Shown in pieces: positions 17,381-24,785 of a stretch of DNA of 64,000 nt. Both the position numbers and the translations under genes were made by a program. A model generated the notes under the pieces. The model ran no database searches, was not told the DNA's origin, and saw nothing but the letters and a program-made list of their open reading frames with translations. Position 1 is the first letter of the stretch. Every line of letters starts with the position of its first letter. Origin of the DNA: an uncultured Rhodospirillaceae bacterium (GTDB lineage Bacteria; Pseudomonadota; Alphaproteobacteria; Reyranellales; Reyranellaceae); the NCBI GenBank assembly GCA_945952105.1, contig CAMFGZ010000001.1:62001-126000 (forward strand). Direction: 5' to 3'.

Positions 17381-18166
17381 TCAGGCGGCGTCGGCGATCC
17401 ACGCCACGCCGGCGGTCGTCATCACCAGCAGGCCGCCGGGAAAGAACCACAGCCACCAGGCGTCGCGCAGGTATGGCCCGGCATGGGCCATGATGTGGCC
17501 CCAGCCTGGCATCGTGTGATCGGTGAGGCCGACGAAGGAGAGCGTTGCTTCGGCCAGCACCGCGCCGCTGAACAGCACGCCGGTGAGCGAGAGAGCGAGC
17601 GGCAAGATCGCCGGCAGCACATGGCGCAGCGCAATCATCGGGCGCGAGACGCCGAGCGCACGGGCGGCGATCACATGCGGCTGGCCGCGCAGCCCGTAGG
17701 CGGCGGCGCGCACGACGCGGGCCACCATCGGCCAAGTGCCGATGCCGAGCGCCAGCGCCGTCAGGAGATTGCCGGCGCCGAACAGGCCCACCAGCACGAT
17801 GGCGAGCAGCAGCGGCGGCACCGTCACGGTGAGTTCGGCGCCGCGCATCACCAAGTCGTCGGCAAGGCGTCCGCCGAACGCCGCCACGAGGCCGAGCGCG
17901 AGGCCCAGCAGCAGCGCGATCGCCGTCGCATATCCGCCGACCTCGAAGGAGACGCGCGCGCCCTGCGCGAGCAGCAGCAGCAGGTCGTGGCCGAGATCGT
18001 CGGTTCCGAACGGATGGGCGAGGCTCGGTGCGGCGAGCATCGGGCCGGCGCGCGGCTTGCCGAATAGCGGCGCCAGCACCGCGAGCAGGACCGGCGGCGC
18101 GAGCAGCGCCAGTCCCCAGCGCGCGGCGCGGCGGCGCGACGGATCGAGGGCCGCGTCAGGCCGCAT
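17381..18166 (-). CDS. Peptide/nickel-type ABC transporter permease (DppC-like)
   Basis: 261 residues with six hydrophobic segments. The EAA loop of binding-protein-dependent permeases is seen (HVIAARALGVSRPMIALRHVLPAILPLALS). PFGTDDLGHDLLLLLAQGARVSFEVG is typical of DppC/OppC N-terminal periplasmic parts. It overlaps the 3' end of the DppB-like gene by 11 bp, so the two are coupled. No ATP-binding subunit follows before the convergent nitroreductase. Confidence 0.85.
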   Translation of the reverse strand: MRPDAALDPSRRRAARWGLALLAPPVLLAVLAPLFGKPRAGPMLAAPSLAHPFGTDDLGHDLLLLLAQGARVSFEVGGYATAIALLLGLALGLVAAFGGRLADDLVMRGAELTVTVPPLLLAIVLVGLFGAGNLLTALALGIGTWPMVARVVRAAAYGLRGQPHVIAARALGVSRPMIALRHVLPAILPLALSLTGVLFSGAVLAEATLSFVGLTDHTMPGWGHIMAHAGPYLRDAWWLWFFPGGLLVMTTAGVAWIADAA

Positions 18167-19133
18167 GGCTCGTCTCGTCGCGGTCGATCGCCATGCGCGG
18201 GTCGAACCGGTTCATCATCAGGTCGGTCAGAAGATTGCCCAGCATCGCCGCCGCGCAGACCGCGAGCGCGATGCCCAATACCAGCGGATGGTCGCGGTTG
18301 ATCGCTGCCGACACGATCAGGCGTCCGAGGCCGGGCAGCGCGAACACAATCTCGACGGCGATGGCGCCCACGAAGGTCGCGCCGATGCGGCCGCCCATCA
18401 CCGCCAGCACCGGATGCAGCGCATTCACCAGCGCATGCCGCCGCCGCGCCCGCGGGAAGTCGAGCCCCTTGGCGAGCGCCGTCACCATGTAGGGCCGCGC
18501 CACCTCGGCCTGCAGCGCGGCGCGCAGGATCAGCGCCATCATCGCAAGCTGGTGGATCGCCAGCGCCGTCACCGGCAGCACGAGGTGGCGCAGCCGGTCG
18601 CCCAACTCCGGCCTGATCGCGCGCGGATCGTCGAGGCCCTGTACGGGAAACCAGCCGAGCTTCAGCGCGAACAGCAGCACCAGGCCCTGCGCGATCCAGA
18701 AGGTGGGCATCATGTGCCCCATCAACGCCAGCACCGGCGCCAGCATGTTGCGTGGCGCGCCGGGTGCCCGCGTCGCCAAAAGGCCGATGGCGCCACCCAG
18801 CAGCAGCGACAGGAACGCAGCCGGCAGCACGATCGAGAGCGTGGCCGGCAGGCGTTCCAGGATCACGTCGGCGACCGGCGCCTTGTGCAGGTAGGAGCGA
18901 CCAAGATCGCCCGACAGCACCGCGCCCGCCCAGGCGAGATAGCGTTCGGCGAGCGGCCGGTCGAGCCCGTAGCGCCGCTCGATCTCCTGGCGCAGCTCGG
19001 CCGTCGCATACTCGCCGCTCAGCGCCGTGACCGGGCCGCCCGGCGCAAGATGGATCAGCAGGAAGGCGAGCGAGCCGACGACCGCGAGACCGAAAGGCAT
19101 CTGCAGCAGGCGGCGCAGCAGATAGCGGCCCAT
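18156..19133 (-). CDS. Peptide/nickel-type ABC transporter permease (DppB-like)
   Basis: 325 residues. It has the DppB N-terminus (GRYLLRRLLQMPFGLAVVGSLAFLLIHLAPGGPV), YGLDRPLAERYLAWAGAVLSGDLGRSY and an EAA loop (ARPYMVTALAKGLDFPRARRRHALVNALHPVLAVMG). Together with 17381-18166 it forms the membrane channel. It starts 13 bp after the stop of the binding protein gene. Confidence 0.87.
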   Translation of the reverse strand: MGRYLLRRLLQMPFGLAVVGSLAFLLIHLAPGGPVTALSGEYATAELRQEIERRYGLDRPLAERYLAWAGAVLSGDLGRSYLHKAPVADVILERLPATLSIVLPAAFLSLLLGGAIGLLATRAPGAPRNMLAPVLALMGHMMPTFWIAQGLVLLFALKLGWFPVQGLDDPRAIRPELGDRLRHLVLPVTALAIHQLAMMALILRAALQAEVARPYMVTALAKGLDFPRARRRHALVNALHPVLAVMGGRIGATFVGAIAVEIVFALPGLGRLIVSAAINRDHPLVLGIALAVCAAAMLGNLLTDLMMNRFDPRMAIDRDETSHAA

Positions 19134-19146
19134 CGCGGTGTCCGGT

Positions 19147-20712
19147 CTAGCGCCGCGCCGCGCGTTCGGCGAACTGGCCGCTCCAGGCCGCGAAGCCGGT
19201 CAACTCGTTGCGCCACGCCGCGGTGAAGTCGGTTTCCACCAACCAGACGTAGGGAAGATCCTTCACCACGATCTGCTGCATCGCGCGATAGGCTTCGGCG
19301 CGGCGCTCGCGGTTGGTGATGGCGCCGGCCGCCGCGATCAGCTCGTCGACCTCCGGGTTGCGATAAGCCGCCGCGTTCGAGAAGGGGATGTTGCCGATGT
19401 TGCTGGAGAGATACATGCGGTTCACGCCGATCTCGGGATCGGTGCCGTTGCAGTAGGAAATCAGCGTGAGATCGAACGCGCGCTGGCGGAACACCGCATC
19501 GACCATCGCCGCCGGATCGACCAGCCGCGGCTGCACGCGGATGCCCACGGCGCCGAGTTGCTCGCGCAAAAGGTCGGCGTAGCGGCCGAAGCTCGCGAAC
19601 TGCACCAGCTCGACGGTGAGGCGCACGCCCTGCGCGTCGGGCTTCAGTCCTGCCTGGTCGAGCAGCATTCGCGCGCGTGCCGGATCGAACAGCGAGGCCG
19701 GGAAGGAGCTGGCGGCATGCGCCCATGGGATGCCGCTCGAGATCGGCGCATCGGCCACGCGGCCATGGTCGAGCAGGAGGCGCTCGACGAACTGGCGGCG
19801 ATCGATCGCCGCGGCGAAGGCTTCGCGCACCTCGCGTGACTGCAGCGACGGCCGGTCGAGGTTGAAGCCCAGGGTCATGATGCAGTTGCCGCCGCCCGGT
19901 CCGAAACGCACGTCGGTGGTCGTCACCTTGCCAGAGCGTTGCAACCGCTGGATCTCGTTGGGCGCGACGCGGCCTACGAAGTCGACCTCGCCGGCGGCCA
20001 GCGCCTGCGCCTGCGTGGCGCCGTCGGGAATGACGCGGAACACCACCCGGTCGGGCTTGGGCAGGCCCGGCTTGAAGTAGCTGGCGTTGCGCGCCAGCAC
20101 GACGCGATCGTCCTTGGCGTAGCTCTCGAAGCGGTAGGGGCCGGAGCCGACCGGCCTGAGGTTCGCGGGGTTCGTCTCGATGTCGCCTTCGCCGTAGACA
20201 TGGCGCGGAAGGATCGGCGCTTCGGTGACGTCGAGTTGCTGGATCAGAGCGGGGTGGGGCCGCCTGAGGCGGAACTCGAGACTCGTCGGGCTCAGTACCT
20301 CGATGGAGTCGAGCACCGGCCCGAGGCTCGCGCGCGTGCGGGCGTGATGCTTCACCAGCACGCGCTCGATGGTGAACTTCACGTCGTCGGCCGTGACCGG
20401 CTGGCCGTCATGCCATTTGGCGTTGGGCGCCAGCTCGAAGCGCGCGCGCGTGCCGTCCTCCGAAAGCTGCCAGCGCAGCGCGAGATCGGGCTGCGGCTCG
20501 CCCTTCTCGTCAAGCACGACCAGCCCGTTGAACAGCGAGTCGGCCACCGCATGGGTCGGCGAGCCGGTCGTAATTGCAGGGTTGAGGTGGCCGGGATCCG
20601 CCGCCACCGCCGCCACGACGGTCAGCGGCTGCTGGGCCACGACTGAGGTCGCCGCAGGCGCAAATGCCAGGGTGAGGCAGAGCGGCAGAAGCGCAAAGCG
20701 GCACAGGTGCAT
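19147..20712 (-). CDS. ABC transporter substrate-binding protein (family 5, peptide/nickel type)
   Basis: 521 residues with a signal peptide (MHLCRFALLPLCLTLAFAPAATSVVAQ). SBP_bac_5 landmarks: DPGHLNPAI, ADSLFNGLVVLDEKGEPQPDLALRW, AKWHDGQPVTADDVKFTIERV, GSGPYRFESY, and a late ...NGTDPEIG segment. It delivers peptides, opines, nickel or similar ligands to the two permeases. It is the first gene of the three-gene operon. Confidence 0.88.
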   Translation of the reverse strand: MHLCRFALLPLCLTLAFAPAATSVVAQQPLTVVAAVAADPGHLNPAITTGSPTHAVADSLFNGLVVLDEKGEPQPDLALRWQLSEDGTRARFELAPNAKWHDGQPVTADDVKFTIERVLVKHHARTRASLGPVLDSIEVLSPTSLEFRLRRPHPALIQQLDVTEAPILPRHVYGEGDIETNPANLRPVGSGPYRFESYAKDDRVVLARNASYFKPGLPKPDRVVFRVIPDGATQAQALAAGEVDFVGRVAPNEIQRLQRSGKVTTTDVRFGPGGGNCIMTLGFNLDRPSLQSREVREAFAAAIDRRQFVERLLLDHGRVADAPISSGIPWAHAASSFPASLFDPARARMLLDQAGLKPDAQGVRLTVELVQFASFGRYADLLREQLGAVGIRVQPRLVDPAAMVDAVFRQRAFDLTLISYCNGTDPEIGVNRMYLSSNIGNIPFSNAAAYRNPEVDELIAAAGAITNRERRAEAYRAMQQIVVKDLPYVWLVETDFTAAWRNELTGFAAWSGQFAERAARR

Positions 20713-20859
20713 AGGCGGGGACTCCAGATCAGCTCAGACTTCATTCGGTCGATGCCGATCATCATCCGGATTTTGCACCACTCGGTGCCTGCGGGCATCG
20801 GCAGCCTGCATCGTAGGGCTTCGGTATGCGCAATTCAATTATTGTGCATACCAACTCTC

Positions 20860-21453
20860 TCAGCCCCGCCCCATCGCATAGAATTCCTTGTTCGGGCGCA
20901 TGCTGGTGACGTTGGCCATGCGGTTCGACAGGCCGAAGAAGGAGGCGATGGCGGCGATGTCCCAGGCGTCTTCCTCGTCGAAGCCGTGTTCCTTCAGCGT
21001 CGCGATGTGGGCGTCGCCGACGAGGTGCGCGGACTGGCTCACCGTCACGGCGAAGTCCAGCATCGCCTTCTGGCGCGGCGTGATGTCGGCCTTGCGGTAG
21101 TTGATCGCGACCTGGTCGGCGATCAGCGGGTCCTTGGCGCGTATGCGCAGGATTGCGCCATGGGCGATCACGCAATACTGGCACTGGTTGAGGTTCGAGG
21201 TCGCCACCACGATCATCTCGCGCTCGGCCTTGCTGAGGTTGCCGGGCTTGTCCATGAGCGCGTCGTGATAGGCGAAGAAGGCCCGGAACTCGGCTGGCCG
21301 GTGCGCCAGCACGAGGAAGACGTTGGGAATGAAGCCCGACTTCGCCTGCACCTTCTCGATGCGCTCGCGAATGTCGGCTGGCATGTCGGTGAGACCGGGA
21401 ACGGGGAAGCGGCTGATGGGGGCCTCTGGCGAGGCTTGTGCTGGCGCTGACAT
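20860..21453 (-). CDS. AhpD-like peroxidase-related enzyme
   Basis: 197 residues of the carboxymuconolactone decarboxylase/AhpD superfamily. The redox motif is NQCQYCVIAHGAIL (Cys-x-x-Cys-x3-His), within the longer pattern FFAYHDALMDKPGNLSKAEREMIVVATS. The length and the C-terminal SNRMANVTSMRPNKEFYAMGR fit the uncharacterised peroxidase-related subfamily. It probably reduces hydroperoxides with a thiol donor. Confidence 0.85.
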   Translation of the reverse strand: MSAPAQASPEAPISRFPVPGLTDMPADIRERIEKVQAKSGFIPNVFLVLAHRPAEFRAFFAYHDALMDKPGNLSKAEREMIVVATSNLNQCQYCVIAHGAILRIRAKDPLIADQVAINYRKADITPRQKAMLDFAVTVSQSAHLVGDAHIATLKEHGFDEEDAWDIAAIASFFGLSNRMANVTSMRPNKEFYAMGRG

Positions 21454-21770
21454 GGCGGGGCTCCGGTACTTTCATGATGCAGGGGCGGGGAGACGCGCGG
21501 GCCTGCGCACCCCTCGGCTTTCGTCTTTGTCGTCGCTGTCGAGGCATTCGACGAAGCGGACCGTACGGCCATTCCCGCCGAACGGATCCGCAGACTGTCA
21601 TATTCGGTCCCGTCCGGCCTGTCCCTCGGGTAATGCCGGTGTGCCACCCTGCGGCCGTTCCGTTCGGCTTTATGTCGTCGGATACCGTACAATTAAGAGG
21701 AGCCGCTTGCCCGTAGAGAGCGCCGAGTTCATTGTCGGCGCTTCGTGTCGCCCCGGACTGGACTCCCGGC
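21454..21770. other. Divergent intergenic region
   Basis: About 317 bp between the AhpD-like gene (minus) and the SpoIIAA-like gene (plus). I see no credible gene in it; it must hold both promoters. Confidence 0.4.
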
Positions 21771-22178
21771 ATGCCCCTGCATTGGACCATCGATTCGCAG
21801 CAACAGCTGTTCGTGGCCGTCTGCGACGGCAACGTCGAACTCGACGAAATTCACCGAATGATCGATGTGGCAGTGGGCTGCAATGTGCTGGGCTATCGCA
21901 AGATGTTCGACGGAACGCACGGCGAGACCCGGATCGGCCCTCTCGAGATTCTCGGCATCGGAGTCCGCATTCGCTCCCTCGAGGGCGAGACCGAAAGCCA
22001 CGGCCCGCTGGCCATCGTCCTTCCTGAGGACAAGCACCTGATCCTGTCGCGGCTCTTCGGGGTCCTGGCGGCTGCCAAGCGGCCCCTGCGGGTCTTCGAA
22101 GATGCCGACCGGGCGCGCAAGTGGCTGGATTCCGTCACCAGCCGCACCGGCGGACCGGTGCCTGCCGCGCCGCCTTAA
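21771..22178 (+). CDS. SpoIIAA-like (STAS-fold) protein, paralogue B
   Basis: 135 residues from the ATG at 21771, where similarity to paralogue A (2786-3178) begins; an upstream start at 21732 would add 13 unmatched residues. Shared landmarks: MPLHWTIDS, NVLGYRKMFDG, EILGIGVRIRSL, GPLAIVLPEDK, LSRLFGVLAAAKRPLRVFED. The charged end TGGPVPAAPP differs. Its stop overlaps the stop of the convergent thioesterase gene. Confidence 0.75.
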   Translation: MPLHWTIDSQQQLFVAVCDGNVELDEIHRMIDVAVGCNVLGYRKMFDGTHGETRIGPLEILGIGVRIRSLEGETESHGPLAIVLPEDKHLILSRLFGVLAAAKRPLRVFEDADRARKWLDSVTSRTGGPVPAAPP

Positions 22179-22633
22179 CGGGCAGGCGGTTCTGCCAGAA
22201 GGTCAGACATCGACGCTTTCTGCGCCTCCGTCAGGGCGACGCTCCGGCGTGTCGCGGCATCGACATAGACATGGACGAAATGACCGACCGCGGCCGGCGT
22301 ATCGCTTTCCGCCGTGAAGATCGCGAGTTCGTAACGCAAGGAGCTGTTTCCGATGCGGCCGACGCGAATGCCGACATCGACTGTGCCGGGAAAGCCCACC
22401 GGCGCCAGGAACTCGCAGCCGCTGGCGATGCAGAGGCCGATCGAAGTCTGCCCAGGCGCCCGCAGGATGCCGCGTTCGATCGCGAGGGTGGTGAGCGCCG
22501 TATCGAACCAGTTGTAGTAGACGGCATTGTTGACGTGGCCGTAGGCGTCGCAGTCCGACCAACGGCTGGCGATCGGCAGCCACCATCCGTAGTCGCCGCG
22601 CCGCTCGTCCTTAGCCCCCTTCACGCCCGCCAT
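22175..22633 (-). CDS. Acyl-CoA thioesterase, hot-dog fold (4HBT type)
   Basis: 152 residues from the ATG at 22633 (GGGAG upstream). The hot-dog signature is SRWSDCDAYGHVNNAVYYNWFDTALTTL with the catalytic Asp in SDCDAYGHVNN, then ASGCEFLAPVGFPGTVDVGIRVGRIGNSS. These proteins hydrolyse acyl-CoA or 4-hydroxybenzoyl-CoA-like esters in the cytosol. Substrate unknown. A longer frame upstream is antisense to the esterase gene and is not used. Confidence 0.87.
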   Translation of the reverse strand: MAGVKGAKDERRGDYGWWLPIASRWSDCDAYGHVNNAVYYNWFDTALTTLAIERGILRAPGQTSIGLCIASGCEFLAPVGFPGTVDVGIRVGRIGNSSLRYELAIFTAESDTPAAVGHFVHVYVDAATRRSVALTEAQKASMSDLLAEPPAR

Positions 22634-22702
22634 CGCGATCTCCCGAGTCCCTTGTCGATCGGTCTCCTGTATCATCGAAGCCGGTCCAGGAGTGGTGTGC
22701 AA

Positions 22703-23545
22703 ATGAGTATGACGGTGCGGAGCGAGCAGGCGTGCTTTGGCGGAACGATCGGGTTCTACAGCCATGTCTCGGTGGAGACGGGCACGGAGATGAGGTTCTC
22801 GGTCTTCCTGCCGCCGCGCGCGCAGGCGCGGCCGCGACCGGCACTGTATTTCCTCGCGGGCCTCACCTGCACGGAAGAGACGTTCGTGATCAAGGCGGGG
22901 GCGCTGCGTCGCGCGGCCGACCTCGGGCTCATCCTCGTGGCGCCTGACACCAGCCCGCGCGGACTGGGCCTGCCGGGCGAGGACGATGACTGGGATTTCG
23001 GAACGGGTGCGGGCTTCTATCTCGATGCCGAAGCCGAACCCTGGAAGAGGAATTACCGGATGTATTCCTACGTAACGCAGGAACTGCCGGCGCTCGTAGA
23101 GGCCCGCTTCCCCGTCGAGCCCGGCCGGCGGGGCGTGTTCGGCCATTCGATGGGCGGCCACGGCGCGCTGGTGATCGGCTTGAGCAATCCGCAGGCCTAT
23201 CGCTCGGTCTCTGCTTTCGCGCCGATCTCACATCCCGTCGCCGTGCCATGGGGGGAGAAAGCTTTCGGCAACTATCTCGGAGCCGATCGCGAGCGATGGG
23301 CGCGGTGGGATGCAAGCCTGCTGATGCGTGCCCGGCCGTTTCCCGATTCGATCCTCGTGGACCAGGGGTTGAAGGATCAATTCCTCGACTCCCAGCTCCG
23401 GCCGGAGGCCCTGGAGAGTGCGGCCGCCGCTTCGGGCCAGAAACTCGTGTTGCGGCGGCACGAGGGCTACGATCATACCTACTGGTTCATCCAGACCTTC
23501 ATCGCCGATCACCTCGCGTGGCACGCGGAGCGTCTCGCTGCCTGA
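22703..23545 (+). CDS. fghA: S-formylglutathione hydrolase
   Basis: 280 residues. The esterase D pattern is clear: FSVFLPPRAQARPRPALYFLAGLTCTEETF, WDFGTGAGFYLDA, the nucleophile elbow GVFGHSMGGHGA, DQGLKDQFLDSQLRPE (Asp), and HEGYDHTYWFIQTFIADH (His). It hydrolyses S-formylglutathione to formate and glutathione, the second step of glutathione-dependent formaldehyde detoxification. The partner dehydrogenase and activating enzyme are not in this window. The start is supported by AGGAG upstream. Confidence 0.92.
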   Translation: MSMTVRSEQACFGGTIGFYSHVSVETGTEMRFSVFLPPRAQARPRPALYFLAGLTCTEETFVIKAGALRRAADLGLILVAPDTSPRGLGLPGEDDDWDFGTGAGFYLDAEAEPWKRNYRMYSYVTQELPALVEARFPVEPGRRGVFGHSMGGHGALVIGLSNPQAYRSVSAFAPISHPVAVPWGEKAFGNYLGADRERWARWDASLLMRARPFPDSILVDQGLKDQFLDSQLRPEALESAAAASGQKLVLRRHEGYDHTYWFIQTFIADHLAWHAERLAA

Positions 23546-23552
23546 CGGCGGG

Positions 23553-24785
23553 TCAGGTCGCGTGCGCGGGCATGCGAAACAGAAAGGTGGTCTTCTCGGG
23601 CGTCGAGCTCGCGGTGAGCGTGCCGCCGTGGGCGCGGGCGATCTCGCTGGAGATGTAGAGGCCGAGCCCCAGCCCCTGCTGGTTGGCGCGCACCTCGCCT
23701 CGGAAGAACGGCTGGAACAGTTTGGCGAGCGCCGCTTCGGGGATCGGTTCGCCCGCGTTGCTCACCGAGAGTTCGAACATGCCATCCCGGATACAGGCCG
23801 AAACGTCGATCGGCGTGCCGGGCGTGCCGTAGACAACGGCGTTGCCGCCCAGATTGGAGAGGAGCTGCCCGATCCGGCCGGCATCACAGCAGACGTTTCC
23901 GTCCAGGGCAAAATCGGTGACGAAGGTGCGGTCGGGCGCCGCGGCACGCAGCTCGTCGACGACCTGCGTGAGCAGGGGCACCAGCGCCACGTCGCTGCGC
24001 ACGAGGTCGATGCCGTTGCCCAGCCGGCCCCGCGCGAAGTCCAGTATGTTGTCGATCAGCGACGACATGCGCGAGATGCTGCCTTGCGTGAGATGGAGCA
24101 TCTCGTCGAGCGTGAGTTTGCCGCGTTTCACGAGATGGGCAGCCGCCTGGATCGAGGCCAGGGGATTGCGCAAGTCGTGGCCCAGGACGGCGATGAACTG
24201 CTCGCGCAAATCGGATTCGCGGTTGGCGTGCGCCAACCGGGCGGAAGTCGCCTCGGCGTGGGTCTCGGCCCTTTCGCGGGCGGTGCGTTCGGTCGCGTTG
24301 AGCCGGCGCAGCTCCATCATCTTCATGATCTGCCGCGCCGTCATGCGCAGCAGCGCCTTCTGGTTCTCGTCGAGTTCGCGCGGCTCGTAGTCGAGGACGC
24401 AGATCGTGCCGAGTGGCAGGCCATCCGGCGTCTCGAGCAGCGCGCCGGCGTAGAAACGCAGGTGCGGCTCGCCCGCGACCAGCGGATTGTCGGCAAATCT
24501 CGCATCCTTCAGCGTGTCGGGCACGATGAAAAGGTCGGGCTGGAGGATCGCGTGGGCACAGATCGAGGCAGGCAGGGGTGTCTCACGCACGCCGAGGCCG
24601 ACTTCGGCCTTGAACCATTGCCGTTCGGCGTCGATGAGGTTGACCACGGCAATGGGGGTGCCGCAGATCGCGCTGACAACCCGCACGACCTCGTCGAATT
24701 CCTCTTCTCGCGGCGTGTCGAGGATCGCATACCGGCGTAGCGCCGCGACGCGGCGGCTTTCCTCGGCGTGTCGAACGGCTTCCAT
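23553..24785 (-). CDS. GAF-domain sensor histidine kinase
   Basis: 410 residues. An N-terminal GAF domain (EEEFDEVVRVVSAICGTPIAVVNLIDAERQWFK, HAILQPDLFIVPDTLKD, AGALLETPDGLPLGTICVLD) is followed by a HisKA domain with the H-box EQFIAVLGHDLRNPLASI and a HATPase (N-box LLSNLGGNAV, G-box QGLGLGLYISSEIARAHGG). No transmembrane segments are seen, so it is cytosolic. Its ATG overlaps the stop of the phytochrome gene (TGATG), so the two kinases are translationally coupled and likely work in one pathway. Confidence 0.87.
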   Translation of the reverse strand: MEAVRHAEESRRVAALRRYAILDTPREEEFDEVVRVVSAICGTPIAVVNLIDAERQWFKAEVGLGVRETPLPASICAHAILQPDLFIVPDTLKDARFADNPLVAGEPHLRFYAGALLETPDGLPLGTICVLDYEPRELDENQKALLRMTARQIMKMMELRRLNATERTARERAETHAEATSARLAHANRESDLREQFIAVLGHDLRNPLASIQAAAHLVKRGKLTLDEMLHLTQGSISRMSSLIDNILDFARGRLGNGIDLVRSDVALVPLLTQVVDELRAAAPDRTFVTDFALDGNVCCDAGRIGQLLSNLGGNAVVYGTPGTPIDVSACIRDGMFELSVSNAGEPIPEAALAKLFQPFFRGEVRANQQGLGLGLYISSEIARAHGGTLTASSTPEKTTFLFRMPAHAT

